Positions 38,470-55,431 of a DNA stretch of 64,000 bases are shown piece by piece; within the stretch, counting starts at the first letter, position 1, and each line of letters opens with the position of its first letter. This DNA is from Mariannaea sp. PMI_226 (Eukaryota; Ascomycota; Sordariomycetes; Hypocreales; Nectriaceae): NCBI GenBank assembly GCA_024336345.1, contig JANFOG010000009.1:620001-684000 (forward strand). Direction: 5' to 3'. The position numbers and the translations under genes are program-made. A model generated the notes under the pieces. The model was not told where the DNA came from and searched no databases. It saw only the letters and a list, made by a program, of their open reading frames with translations.

Positions 38470-39230
38470 ATGTTATTGTCGGACCATTGTGCGTGGCTTC
38501 TTCCTTCTTACCACTTGTAATTGTACGTAATTCATGGACTATCAGAGATCAGATTTCTTACTTCACGCCACTGATAGTTTGTAGAAAAGAGGTTTCATTT
38601 GTGACTATGTTATTCTTGTCCTGTAAAATCAGCTATCTGGCATGTGTAAATTCTTTTCTGCTATCTTGAAGAACGATAGTTTGTAAGTTTTTCATCAACA
38701 GATTTTGAAGGATGGTCAGGAATGTTTAGTTATTTTTTGATAGATTTTCCCCTCTTCTTTTCCTTCTCTCCATTCTTTTGGTCAGTTAGAAAGATTTGAG
38801 AAATTCCACAATTCGGAGCGCATCTCCGAAGCGAGGATGCTACATAGAGGGCCATAATGATATGCAATGGTGGAGAGACGAGATTAACAATGAGAAGGCA
38901 CTGTTAATCATAGAAGGGTGTTGCGACTAATATTGAGTGGTTGGTGATTATCGCGCCCCTTTCCAAATCAATAGAATCAGTTTTTCTTGAGTATGACACG
39001 GGCGAGAGCGAATCTCAGAGAGCGGGTTTATCGTCAACGTCTTGGACTTGTAGAGTGCATCTCATTAAATTCAGTCCAGTACTTCCATGGCCTCATACTT
39101 GGGCACCAAGCTATCGTCAACTCTATAATATCACTAGCATCTTTCGTCATCATGATCAAGTCGTAGCCGAATCCTTACCGAGACCGACTTAGTATCGCTC
39201 TATTTAATTCACTCGCTTGCTTCTTTTCCG
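38470..39230. other. Convergent intergenic region
   Basis: 3' flanks of the EVE-domain gene and the dioxygenase gene, T-rich and AT-rich, with no supported gene. Confidence 0.6.
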
Positions 39231-40599
39231 TTACTTCCCCTCCTCCATTAATGGACATTGCTTCTCTAACTTCCCTGCGTCCATCGTCTCGTCCCTAGAC
39301 TGCTTCAAAAACGGAACTAATGTCGTACCCCCGGTACCTGTGAGCTCTTGCCCTTGTTTCTGCGACGATGAGCTCGCGAGGTTCTGACGTTTTCGTCTGT
39401 AGGGCTGCTTTGACGGAAGAATGATGTACCGAGTCACAATTTGAATATGCTTGTTTCGAAACCGACTGAGAGCTTTTGTAGCTTCGGTATAGGCCAGTTG
39501 GAAGCGTTGATGCTCTTCTGTTGCTGCCGGAAGCAGAGCCAATTCTCGGATACTGCCCTTGCGGGCAATGTGCGTTAAGAACCGCCGGTGAGGACCGGGC
39601 ATGTACTCACGAACTAGCTCGTGATAGCTTCTCTCACCCTTTTCTGGTGTAATGTTCCCCTCGGGAGAGTGCTGTACGCCAAGCACGATGTCAAAGAATT
39701 GGATCAAGGAGCTTTGTCCATTGCTACCACCTCGAAGTTGTTGCCACTCGCCTTTCCCGTTGCCTTCGTCGTAAAACACGCCTCTCGGCAGTCCAGCGGC
39801 TTCCATATTCTTGCTTCCAGCAAGAAATGGCCTGATATCATAGTAGAATTCCAAAGGATCAGTCTTTTCGTACATGCGCTCCAACAACAAGCCGACATCG
39901 TCGATGCAATCCCTTAGGGCATGGAGAGCAGAGATTATGATGTCGTAATCCCTAGTCTTGGTAGCATCGAGCGCCCTCATCATGGGAGGAATGATTGATC
40001 CTGCTTTGGCTTCCATTGCTACACTAATGAGGAGAAACCAAGCCTCTGACTCTGTTCCTGTAAACGAAATGAGGGTATCGAGATCAGACATTCTTGAGAA
40101 GTCGTCGCCAGCGCTGTTGAAGTTCCAGAGGTTGGCGGCGGCATATGTCAAGACGGGAGGGAGCTCAAGATGTTTAGAGACTCGAAGAAAGGGAATCGTA
40201 ATTTGTGGCGGTAGAATCTATCGAGAAAAATTAGTTTCTTCCGATGCCTCTTGGTAAACAGCTGGGGATTCAAACCTCTTCTGGTTTCTCTCCCCCCCAA
40301 ACGTAGGCGTGGGTCAAGAATGCAAGTATCACATAAGCTCTCCGCCACTCTGCCTCTGATCGCAGTCTCTCAGCTGAGAGAACGGGGAGCTGTTCTATTG
40401 ATGTCCTTATGCGATTGCTCTCAATAAGACCTGGAAGGTGAGAGACCACCAACTCCCATGGCTCATAGTAGCTGTCTGGTAACTGCTTCAAGGGATTTTC
40501 TTGGGGAAGGAAAGCATTGTCGCTGATTGCGAAATTATTCTTCAGCTCGGCTGTTAACTCAATTTTAGAGCGGTAGTGTGGGATTGCGTGAGGCGACAT
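39231..40599 (-). CDS. BNA2: Indoleamine 2,3-dioxygenase (tryptophan to N-formylkynurenine)
   Basis: Exons 40599-40276 and 40217-39231 give 436 aa; the 58-nt intron (donor GTTTGA) is phase 0. This haem enzyme opens the indole ring of tryptophan, the first step of the kynurenine route to NAD; yeast Bna2 is 453 aa. Family motifs: FTGTESEAWF (residues 160-169), FYYDIRPFLAG (about 232-242), QFFDIVLGVQHS, YMPGPHRRFL, and FRNKHIQIVTRYI. In the last motif His365 aligns with the proximal haem ligand of the family. The tail after residue 385 is Lys/Arg/Gln-rich and probably disordered. The gene is head-to-head with kynureninase across 666 bp, which strongly supports the assignment and suggests shared control. 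Fungi often carry several IDO paralogues, so this could be a catabolic rather than the main biosynthetic copy. Confidence 0.93.
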
Positions 40600-41265
40600 T
40601 GTGTCTCAGGCCGGAGTGTCGCTGATAGTTGGCGTGTTGGGTGTAAGATGAACGATGAGGTCCCAAGAGGATCGTCAAGTGAAATCGAGCTGTTCTGAAA
40701 ACAATTGAGTCACACAGATTGGACAAATACATTTAGTCAAATACTTCGTGCCAAATGATGATTCCATTGTCCTCGAGAACATTTTGCCCAGGGGGGCCGT
40801 GGGCCCATCCGTCCAAGTTCCGTGTTCCTCACGGCGCCGCGTGCATCCGTGACTCCGTGAATCCGAACAGCTGACGCCTTCTAAGCCCCGAGAAGACGTA
40901 ATAGCCGCACCTTGACGGGCCATTGGAGTCCCAGATCTAGGCCAATCAGGTAATCTCCCGGGCATCAAAGAGGTAAACTGAAAACTTGGTTTTTTCTTTT
41001 GAGAGACTCGGTTGGTCGCGGATTTCGGATGGCGGATACTGCTGGCCATTCAACATCCGAACTTCCGTGATCCGAAACTGAAGCCCACAATGAAAAGGAG
41101 CTTGAGCTTGCTTTTCCAAACCAAATGATGGGGGTATGCCATTGTGAATTGGACATAAAGACGCTTTCGTAAGCCCTCAATTGTTGGTTTTATCGTACGA
41201 TTTGAATTATTCGTCATCATCATCCTTGCCCTTTGTCACCATTCACTTGCCAGAAACCTCACACG
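40600..41265. promoter_or_regulatory. Shared divergent promoter of the dioxygenase and kynureninase genes
   Basis: 666 bp between the two ATGs. It contains repeated ATCCGAAC/TTCCG words: 40856-40863 (AATCCGAA), 41055-41068 and 41070-41077. The block at 41055-41068 recurs exactly at 43255-43268, beyond the kynureninase 3' end. CGG/CCG-type words are the half-sites of Zn2Cys6 regulators, and such a regulator is encoded nearby. Control by that protein is a guess. Confidence 0.5.
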
Positions 41266-42835
41266 ATGGAATTGACTGCTTTCGTTGATCGGCTCCGAAA
41301 TGGAGACTCCGCCAACTTCCCCTCCAACGCCAACTCACTAAAGTTCGCCCAGGAGCTGGATTCACAAGACAAGTTGAGCCATCTTCGTGATGAGTTTATT
41401 CTGCCTACGAAGGCGTCTCTAAAGAAGAAGGCACTAGATGGAACAATTCCAGGTAAGAAAGTCTCTTGAGCCGGTTTGCACTGACACGGCGTCGTTTATG
41501 AGTGTAATTCACTTGCATCCTTACTTACATTTTCCAGGGTCAACAAAGCCTCTACACAATGGCGCAAATGGCCTCACCAAAGGCCAACAAACGCCTCCCG
41601 AGGATTCGGATCAGGGAATTTATTTCGTTGGCAACTCCCTTGGTGCCCAGCCCAAGGCTGTTCGTCAATACATTGAGGCTAATCTCGAGACTTGGGCGTC
41701 AATTGGCGTGAATGGCCACTTCTCGACTCTCGGCAACTCACCTCTGACACCCTGGCAAGACATGGCAGCAGACTGTGCCATCAAGTCAGCCGACATGATC
41801 GGTGCATCACCGAGTGAGATTGTCATCATGAACACGCTGACCGCCAACTTACACTTGATGCTGGCGAGCTTTTACAAGCCTACTGAGAAGCGACACAAGA
41901 TCATTCTGGAGTGGAAGCCATTTCCTAGTGACCACTACGCCATTGAGAGCCAAATTGCGTGGCACGGCTTGATCCCGGAGAAGAGCATGGTCAAGATCCA
42001 GCCAAACGATGACTGCCTGATCCCTACGGAAAAAATCCTCGCCACCATCGACGAGCACGCTGAAGAAACTGCTCTCATTCTGTTGCCAGGTATTCAGTAC
42101 TATTCCGGCCAGCTCTTTGATATGCCCAAGATCACAGCTTATGCCCAGTCGAAGGGAATCGTTGTGGGCTGGGACCTCGCACATGCTGCTGGTAACGTCG
42201 AACTCCAATTGCATGACTGGAACGTCGACTTCGCCTGCTGGTGCACGTATAAGTACATCAACGCAGGCCCCGGCGCTATTGCTGGAGCTTACGTCCACGA
42301 GAAGCACGGCAAAGTGGAATTTGATAACGAGACGGGGAAGCCCATCTTCCGACCTCGGCTTATGGGCTGGTACGGAGGTGATAAGAGCGTGCGATTCAAC
42401 ATGGACAACAAGTTCCTGCCCACCGTCGGCGCGGGCGGGTACCAAGTTTCGAACCCATCGGCGATTGACTTGGCCAGTCTGTCGGCGGCGCTCTCAGTGT
42501 TCAACAAAACCTGCATGCGAGATCTTCGATCCAAGGCTCTAGTACTGACAGCATACGCGGAGCATCTCCTGGATGGCATCATCGCCGACTCTACAAGCGA
42601 GATTCCTCTCTTCCAGGTCCTGACTCCTCGGGATCCCACACAGCGCGGAACGCAGCTGAGCGTTCTCCTCAAGGACGGCCTTCTGGACAACGTCAGCGCA
42701 GCGTTGGAAGAGAACGGCGTGCTGTGCGATAAGCGAAAACCGGGCGTCATTCGCGTAGCTCCGGTTCCCCTCTACACGAGATTTGAGGACGTCTGGAGGT
42801 TCATGCAGGTGCTGAGGGGAGCTTTGAGCATTTGA
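41266..42835 (+). CDS. BNA5: Kynureninase (L-kynurenine / 3-hydroxykynurenine hydrolase)
   Basis: Exons 41266-41452 and 41538-42835 give 494 aa; the 85-nt intron has GTAAGA and TTTCCAG. This PLP enzyme cleaves (3-hydroxy)kynurenine to (3-hydroxy)anthranilate and alanine. Motifs: [14 protein letters not shown] at the N-terminal substrate region, [30 protein letters not shown], and [10 protein letters not shown] with the PLP-contacting Asp. [17 protein letters not shown] carries the Schiff-base Lys301, and [11 protein letters not shown] is also present. Length and all motifs fit a complete enzyme. A poly(A)-type AATAAA lies at 42873-42878. It shares a divergent promoter with indoleamine 2,3-dioxygenase, and a Zn2Cys6 regulator lies tail-to-tail 0.6 kb downstream. 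The intermediate formamidase and monooxygenase genes are not in the window. Function is secure. Confidence 0.97.
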
Positions 42836-43446
42836 AGCGTGTTCTTTGGGGTCATACACTGAAGACAGCGATAATAAATTGACAACAAACGAATTACTGT
42901 AATGATGATAATGAATTATATCTAGCTTTTCTCTTTAATCGAGACTTATTTTGTAAAAATAGAGCTACCGAAATATGCATTGCTCAGACCTGGCGAAGGT
43001 GTCCGAGACCAACCATCATCCTCTGCTGACTAGTACATGTGGTGAATGCCAATTCATTCATATAATCCCAAATCCGTTTTCACTTTTCCATTGCCAAAGA
43101 GTCCTGTTGCTGCACAGTCAATAATTGCAATTGCATCTTATTAGGTCCCTCACGCGCTCAACAAATCTTTGAAGGATTCAACTAATGTCGTCATTGAGGG
43201 GTGAATCGCGGGTCCAAACTAACACGAGACCCCTGGTCGGATACCAAGGAGTAAGATCCGAACTTCCGTAACTCTACCCTAGCACCCAGGTAGTGGAGAT
43301 GTCATCAATAATTAGCACGCGTCGTTCACCGTCGGCTAAGCTAGGCCCGCCGCTTGTTGAATAAATTACGGCTTCCCATGGCTCAATCTTGCCCGGTTCC
43401 GCATTTGTGGTGTTTTCCGCTGGGTGCACTTCCAGTCGGTTGACGC
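42836..43446. other. Convergent intergenic region holding a second copy of a 14-bp word
   Basis: Between the 3' ends of kynureninase and the Zn2Cys6 gene. Positions 43255-43268 repeat exactly the 14-bp word seen at 41055-41068 in the divergent promoter. No gene supported. Confidence 0.55.
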
Positions 43447-45680
43447 TCACAAATGGTGTGCGAGGTCAATTCCGCCGCCCGCATCCAGTAGCGCAAACAA
43501 GTTGAGCGCAGAGCCAGCGTCCCCTTCATTTCCAAGGTTTCCATTCCAAAAAGCTGCATCGGGTGTCTGTAGCATCGAGTCACTCAATCCGAAAAATGCA
43601 GAGTCCAAGTCGCCGAATCGAGGCGATGTGGCAGGCTGAAGTGAAGTGTGCTGTAGAAAGGATCGCTCCAGCGACTCTCGTGGTTTTGCACTGGAGGTAG
43701 TGGGGTTAGGTGTACTTGGGTTCATATCACCTGGCGAAGCTGGCGGTCTCGATGCAATTCCAGAGTCATATGGAATCAGTCCAAATAACTGGCTTGAGCT
43801 CTCGGTCCGACGGAGACGCTCCTGCAATTCTCGCTTTTCTAACGACCCCAACGCAATTGTCAATAACGATTGTGCGATAAGTGAATACTGCCTTGCGTGG
43901 GTGTCGTGTTGTGAGCAATGGTCGAGGGCTTGTATGGACATGCGTGTGTATCGCTCAAGGATCCGACCAAATCCTCCAAGTAGCCCAATGCCGAGGACAA
44001 GGGAACTTGCAAACAGCCATGACCTGGCAATATCATTAATCCATGTAGAGTACAGCAAATTAGACAGCAGACTTACACCAAAATAGGGAGCCGTCCGACC
44101 AAAGCTCCTCGTTCAATTAGATCGATGACCGGATCAACCATCAAACTTGCAGCATCAATGCATGCATCTGCCAATCTCAACTTTCCGGATGTCAATGCCG
44201 ATCGTCCGGCAGATGCTTGTGATCCATCTGACAGACGCTGACACAACTCGTACATAAGGAAGGGGCGTGATACAAGCATCACCGTGTAGTAGTATGTAGA
44301 TAATATTTGGCACGCACCACACACCCGAGCCTGCTCTTGGGTTCCAGCTTCGGCAAGGATGTCCTTGAGGGACTTGAGCCATCTTGAGGACCAATCACGT
44401 AGCTGTAGAGATATACCCTCGGTCAATTGTAACGAAATCTTTCGCCTTGAGTAGATTTCCGTTACTACTCCTTCTAGGATGAGGAAAATCTGGACAGAGG
44501 CGTTCAGAAGATCTGGATTATCATTGAGACCATCCTCAGCGGACTGGTAGGGAACTGTGCAGTCAACATCCGATGTTGCCGGTGGCCGCCCCATAGAAGC
44601 ACTGAGGAACAAGTCAACAACTCTCAAGCTCTTCCATAAGCGGTCCCTTTGCCGATGCGCCTCGGGGCCGAATCTCGCATTCACCTCGGTCCTATGAATA
44701 CCAACGGAGTACGCAGCGCGGACCGCGATTCCAAAGAAGAGAAATGCGCCATTGATCTGGCATGAACAGAGCATATAGAGGGTGATGAGCGTGAATGCCT
44801 GGACGGTACTGACGCTGAGATTTCCGCTGAGATTCGTGAAAGCCTTGTCGCGGGCGTACTCGAAGTAGTCTTGGGCAAGTTCCTCGTCGTCCATTTGCCG
44901 ACCAATTGCTAGGACCAAGAAGTTCACGACAGAAGTTGCGTCATCGGGTATCTGGACAAGGTTGGCCCATAGCAGGAGGTCGTCGAGAAGCCTCGCGTTG
45001 TCGAATAAGTCGACTAAACCGGTTGACGTTGCCAGAAACGTGGACACGGCCAGAGGAATCTGCCCGGCAAGGACGACCGGCACGCGAGGATCTCCTGGTG
45101 TCCGGCGTGATTGGTGGGCTGGGGCGTTTTCCAGGACTGAATAGCGGCTTGACCGTGGCGCGAACGCATTCTGTCCAACTTTTGCTGTTACGAGCTGCCT
45201 GACCGACTGGAAGAAGGACAATGGCGCGCAGTCTCCGACAAAGATGAGTTTTCCCTGGGCATCGCATACAAGACGAGCTTCCCTGGGAACCTCGGTGTCG
45301 TCTTCAGGTGACGCATCGAGAGGCTGGCGTGTGGCAGCCTGGTGTGCTGTAGCTGAGGGCGTCACAGGAGTTGCATCCCGAGTGGAACGAGAATGAGCTC
45401 TTGAGGCCCGGTCCGACTGTGGAGGGGATCTTGGCTGCTGGGTGCTTCGCCGGCGACGCTGAGGAGAGTAGTGGCAGGCGTGAGGCCGCTGCCGACGGGC
45501 GCAGTAGCTGCAAGGTAGTTTGCCGTCGCACTTGACCTTGCGGGCCTTGCAGCCATCGCAAGCATTCGCGATGCGGCTGCGGACGTATTGCTCTGGTGTT
45601 GGTTCCGGCATTTGCGTGTCCGCAGGATTGCGGATGTCTGGTTGAAGAGCCGGCAGCCAGGTGCCACCGTGAAGGAACAT
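43447..45680 (-). CDS. Zn2Cys6 fungal-specific transcription factor
   Basis: Exons 45680-44077 and 44023-43447 give 726 aa; the 53-nt intron (GTAAGT, GCCAG) is in phase. Residues 41-69 form the binuclear zinc cluster, Cys41-x2-Cys-x6-Cys-x5-Cys-x2-Cys-x8-Cys69, followed by a basic SPQRRRRS linker. The middle region is a fungal_trans domain (PF04082): QAFTLITLYMLCSCQINGAF, YSVGIHRTEV, RLWKSLRVVDLFLSASMGRP and the DVDCTVPY motif. The C-terminus is Ser/Pro/Thr-rich with hydrophobic patches, possibly for activation. ATG 45680 is the first in frame; ATG 45611 (703 aa) would place the cluster nearer the N-terminus, as is usual. Targets are unknown. The convergent kynureninase neighbour makes tryptophan catabolism one candidate, without direct evidence. 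Confidence 0.93.
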
Positions 45681-47091
45681 TCGGAAACACTGTGGGCCAT
45701 TCTTCCGCCCGCGCCGGAGCCAGGAGGCATTTGGGGGATTCCAAGGGAAGCAATCAATTGAGGGGGAGGGGAACGACGCTTGACAAGACAAGCCAATTTA
45801 CCTGGTCATATAGAAAAGAGACCGATGGCTACAAAGATAAGGTCTTCCGACGGTCCATTTCCGACATTGGCGCCGATACCAAGCGCTTTCGCCCGTTGTC
45901 CGTCAGCAGAAGCAACAGTATCCGGTTGCCAAGTACAGATTACAGCAATCCCAGCCAGCGTAAGAGTTCCACTGGCTTACGTACCTACTACAACAGGTAA
46001 GTCATGTAAGCAGGTTATCATTTGTATTGCTTCTCTGTCAAAGCTTGTACAGCTTTTGTGAGAAACATATAAGCGCAGCACCCATTGAAGCAAAAGTACC
46101 TCCTCGTCATTTTTCCATGTCTTTCATTTTACTCGGCTTTGAAATACGCAATCATGCATCACATCTACTTCTTTTCGGATCCAGATACCGATGAGATAGG
46201 TATACGGGCCGTGCAATCTGTTGACTAGCTCCCATGGGTCTTTCACACCGACTTGCTCCTCTCCCGAGGAAGATTTTCTGTGCAGAAAATGAAGTTATTA
46301 TCTCATTGCTAAAATACATTACCGATACAATGGCACTTGGTAAACCTGGAGTTGGAAAATGAAAACGTAATGAGCATACAGCATGTATATTACAAGGAAT
46401 CTAGCATTGCTATTCCAACCTCCTCTCTGCGTAGATATTCAAAGCAGGCGGGCCGAATATATTTTCCCAACATATGTTTTCCGGCCGCTGCCCCTGGCAA
46501 GAACTAAAAGATTCAAGACAGAATCTCTTTATCTATTTTGGACTGATGTTGAGATTCTGGGACGCAAAGCTAAAGGTCCTTGCCATTACAACAGTTGCAA
46601 TTGCTACTATACCTCCTCGTCTATTCCAGTTCCAAGACGAGAAATAGACTTGCTTCCAGTCAACCCATGGAACCGGAACGAAGATGATGTAATTCCACGG
46701 TTCGCCGGTTTGGCAGTACGTGCTTGTCTGAGATTGCTCATGGCCTGCTTTGCTAGCAGTTGTGTCCTGCCTTGGACGAACGTTTAAAAGATATGAACCA
46801 TTTTTGCGTTGCGAATCTGAAAAAAAAAAAAAAAAAAAGAAACCAATAGAAATCTGACGAGAGTATATGTGTGCCAATTAAGTGGGAGCAGTGCCTTGTG
46901 GGGTGGAAGGAAATGTATTACAGTTCCAGTTGGGATACAAACAACCAAATCTATAATTGAAGTTCCTTTTGTAATGCTGCCTCTACTTTGCGTTGGCTAA
47001 TTTTTCTTGAGATGGACGCTCACTACCTATGCTTGCCGATTATGTTTATTCACTTTAATACATAAGGCGAGAGAGCGAGGCTCTAGCTCAG
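45681..47091. other. Intergenic region with a 19-base A run
   Basis: Promoter side of the Zn2Cys6 gene and 3' flank of the racemase-family gene. Frames at 45596-46061 and 46383-46877 lack motifs. A run of 19 A lies at 46820-46838. Confidence 0.55.
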
Positions 47092-47790
47092 TTAATCATC
47101 CTTCATTGCCCAATCAGCAGCATAAATTGCGTGAAGCTTCGCCGTGTCAAATACAGGAAGCCCGCCCTCCGAGCCATCGCCCAACAGCCCAAACTCTGTG
47201 CATCCCATGATGAGACAATCTGCGCCCTCTTTGGCAAGGTCCTTGATGATTCGATAATAGGTAGCTCGGGATTCTTCTTTGACAATGCCATTGCATAGTT
47301 CGTCGTAGATGATGTTGTGCACAAGTGTTCTATCCTCATCATTGGGCGTAATGACTCGCAGCCCGTATTTGCTGGTGAGCCTAGCCTTGTAGATATCCTT
47401 CTCCATGACGTATCGAGTGCCTAGCAGCGCAACAGTTTTGTGGCCTGCTTTCACAATACTTTCTCCGGTAGGGTCAACAATGTGGATGAGGGGAAGCCCA
47501 CAAGCCGGCTCGACCACGTCTGATGCCAAATGCATGGTGTTGGTACAGATCATGATGGCGTCGGCTCCGGCACGCTTCAACCCAACAGATGCCTCCTCAA
47601 GAACACGACCGCAGGCATCCCAGTCATTGGCATGCTGCAGGGCTGCAACCTCGCCAAAGTCGAAGGAGTGCAGTAGACATTTAGCGGAATGAATTCCTCC
47701 CTTGACTTCACGCACTCGTCGGTTGATATACTGGTAGTAAAGAACTGTCGACTCCCAGCTCATGCCACCAAGAAGGCCAATTGTTTTCAT
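47092..47790 (-). CDS. Aspartate/glutamate racemase-family protein (YgeA/RacX-like)
   Basis: A 232-aa single-exon protein of the Asp/Glu/hydantoin racemase superfamily. It begins MKTIGLLGGMSWEST, the family start with the Gly-rich substrate loop. The two catalytic cysteines are in place: Cys82 (ICTNTMH) and Cys197 (MGCTEFGLL). TGESIVKAGHKTVALLGTRYVM is also family-typical. Cofactor-independent racemization of an amino acid is the expected activity; broad-specificity or non-aspartate substrates are known in this branch. Length equals that of bacterial homologues, and there is no intron, signal peptide or extra domain. This makes a bacterial origin by transfer plausible but unproven. An alternative is a role on a tailoring substrate rather than a free amino acid. 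Confidence 0.9.
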   Translation of the reverse strand: MKTIGLLGGMSWESTVLYYQYINRRVREVKGGIHSAKCLLHSFDFGEVAALQHANDWDACGRVLEEASVGLKRAGADAIMICTNTMHLASDVVEPACGLPLIHIVDPTGESIVKAGHKTVALLGTRYVMEKDIYKARLTSKYGLRVITPNDEDRTLVHNIIYDELCNGIVKEESRATYYRIIKDLAKEGADCLIMGCTEFGLLGDGSEGGLPVFDTAKLHAIYAADWAMKDD

Positions 47791-50640
47791 GATTGCTGGT
47801 TTTTTATTGGTTCCTTTTGGAGGAAAGCGACCATTTGAGAAGCTAGATGGAAGTATTTGAAAGGAAGTTCTGGAATGAAAAGGGTGCGGCAGTTAATTTG
47901 AAAACAGGACAGGCCTTGCTTGCTTGCTTGCTTTTATAAAACTCTTTGGAACTTTGTATTCCTTGAAGGCGGGGGAGCTTACTCGCTCGCACATCACTAG
48001 CCGAGTCAGTCAGATGATTGGCCTCGATCAGGTCGGGTCTCTACTAGGCAGGTCCCTAGTAGGTAGTCCATTTTCTTATACATTTATCCCCTCGTTGAGT
48101 TGAGTCGGTGGATTCCTACATACTATGTTGCTTTATCATTAATGCTAACTTGTTGCTTTGTCTCCCTTTCAGCCGTTGTTATTCACAGTAACTTCGACCT
48201 CCTCGATAACGCTAGTTTCTTGGTTACCTTAGGAAATTTGCAACGCCACAACATCCCGTTTTGGTGCTGGTACCACACATCTCAGCAGAGAGATGTGGTC
48301 TAGATGCCAAGTCCGAAACCGAATGGACGGGGCGAGATATGCACCACATATCTGAGATTTTGATTTGCTACGCCGCCCGGAGAAGGCGGCTGACAAATTT
48401 CCCTTGTTCCATCAAGGGCGTGAGTGAGGGGAAGTGTCAAACATTCACTTGGCCCTTATTATTAGTTGCTTGATGATTGTGCCGAGAGGTGGAGCTGCCT
48501 AACCAATTCAGCAGGCCAAAAACGCCACTGGCTGCATTTCTATCTTCTGATTATATTTGGCTCCCCTAGCTTCAAGCTCAATCGCCCGGAAGCACTCACT
48601 AGCCTTAGTCTCTCCACGGTTTCGAATTGGTCATGTGGCAAGAGAAGAGAAGACCAGCGGCATGGTCCTGTTGAGGCGGCCGCACAACTAGGCAGCTAAA
48701 CAGTCAACTATGACTATCATCCATAACATCTGTAGCAATAACTTGATAGTTGAAATCAAGCATACTATTTATGCACAACCATGTTCAGCGATAATGAATA
48801 TTGGAGAAGGTTTCGAGCACGGGCAGTGGGCTCTCAATGCGTAAAGATGTATTTGCTGATTTTATATTTCGACCGCACATCTGTACGGTGGTGTTTTATT
48901 CCCTCATTGGAGTTTCGTGGTTCCCATATAGTCTTCGAACCCCTTTCCAGCCTACCTGACATATTTCGTAGACTTTCTTAGTATTTCTTAGCTTTTCTTG
49001 CGTCAAGGCTGTCTTCTGGTGATCCAGGGACATTATCCATCTGAGTAGCGCTCTCAACCCTTGAAAAAAAAACTCACAAATGACTTATATTGATGGAAAC
49101 TTTCTCTTTCATGGGCTAACTAACAATCAATTGTTTGATAGTCTTTCTTTTAACTGACATGATACGCAACTTTTATACGAGCCCACGAGACGGCTTGTGA
49201 AAATGTGAAGTGGCAGCATCTTGGACTTTTTCTCCTATCGCCTCACTGGAAGTCGCGGTCGAATACGATTAGTAGGGTTAATGTTTGTTCAACTATGAAT
49301 GTGTGTAATCTGAGATCGCACCAGTTAGTGAAATCATTCGAATATCCAAGGACAAATGTTGCATAACTTATTGGAGATTTTAGGTCCCAGTGTTGAAATT
49401 TGGTCCTCTGATCTTCAAAATTGAAAAGAAGCGATGCATTGACATTTATTTTTCAACCGTTTCAGGTGTTTACAATAAAGTCGCATCAAAATCTGACCTC
49501 GATCGTCTCGTTTCCAGGATCAGTTGGAATAGGCCCACGAAATGGCAGATCCTCTAGGCAGAGTCCCTTCTTCATAGAGTGGATAAACAATTGATGACGA
49601 AAACGCCTTGGGCAAGGCCCATCTCCTCATCGTATCACTGAATAGCTTATATACCCCATTACTTCCAACCATATCTAAAAGTGCAGAAGAGACAACGATT
49701 AGGCGCAGCTAGGAATTCTGCTTAGACTGTCTCGTCGTCGCGAGTCAATAATCTTCGCTCTACTATAAAATACCGAAAAGACGACACTGCCATGCTACTT
49801 AGATGGGCTTCTCTGGAAGCAAGTTGCCCCCGCACAAATTCCACTTCCCACTCTATGTTTCTGAATTCGAGGCAGAGGGCCATGTTGCTCGGACTGCAAG
49901 TAGTCGAAACGAAATGTCAACCCTCTGGACATGCCGTTGCAGCCCTTTTTAACGCCTACATTCACGTCACCGAGCCATATTTGTCATTTGTTATTATTGA
50001 TGATTATACTATTAAGCCATACATTGGATCATATGACGTCCCTTATCTGCTGATTTATATATCCTGACTTTATACCGTCATCTTACCAGCCTCACTGTAC
50101 CAGTCGGGTTCCGTGCGATGCCCAAGTCTCAAAAGTCTCGGCGCCTTCTTCGTTCTGACGGCTTTGATATCCTCCTCTCATCTCTTCTCATAACGATTGA
50201 GTGCCAATATTATGCAAATGTGGATAAAGATTGCACAAAGCAGGGGCCTCGTTAGTTCGAGAAAATAAACAAGAAAAAAGTTTGTAGTGAGGTGCTTGAT
50301 TAGTCTTGTTTGGCTTTTCCCTCACTCCTGGCTAGGAATACATTGCCTTCCTAATATTAGGTATACGAGGTATCGGTGGTGCTGGCTCGTCCCTCCCTGC
50401 TATCCGAATTGGCTGTTGCTAATGGCAAGAGATGATGAATATTCTTGAGCTCGTTTAACATAGTATATCTTCACTCAATCGTACGAAAATCCTCCGTGCG
50501 TCTGCGAGCAGGTTCGAAGTGTAACAATGGCGTAGGAAGTGTAACAAACAATGACAACCGCGGACTTCACAATACATTCTGTGTGGTTGGAATTTTATTG
50601 TATTCCTACATGTCATAACATCTTGCTCATTTCCTCGATT
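47791..50640. other. Gene-poor interval
   Basis: 2.85 kb with no supported gene. It has a (CTTG)n microsatellite at about 47915-47933 in the racemase promoter, then unremarkable DNA with short frames on one strand or the other (48100-50067) that lack motifs. The part at 48980-49700 is AT-rich. Confidence 0.5.
47915..47933 (+). repeat. (CTTG)n microsatellite
   Basis: About four tandem CTTG units, in the promoter of the racemase-family gene. Confidence 0.8.

Positions 50641-55431
<4,791 letters not shown>

Noticed and set aside
41849..42859. Minus-strand frames of 198, 153 and 106 codons opposite kynureninase
   Set aside because: Shadows of a well-supported enzyme gene.
40600..43446. Mobile-element insertion explaining the repeated 14-bp word around kynureninase
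   Set aside because: No inverted termini or transposase; the enclosed gene is a normal fungal enzyme with an intron and a conserved neighbour.
45304..45796. Alternative minus-strand frames of 149 and 144 codons at the start of the Zn2Cys6 gene
   Set aside because: They overlap the zinc-cluster exon in other frames and have no motifs.
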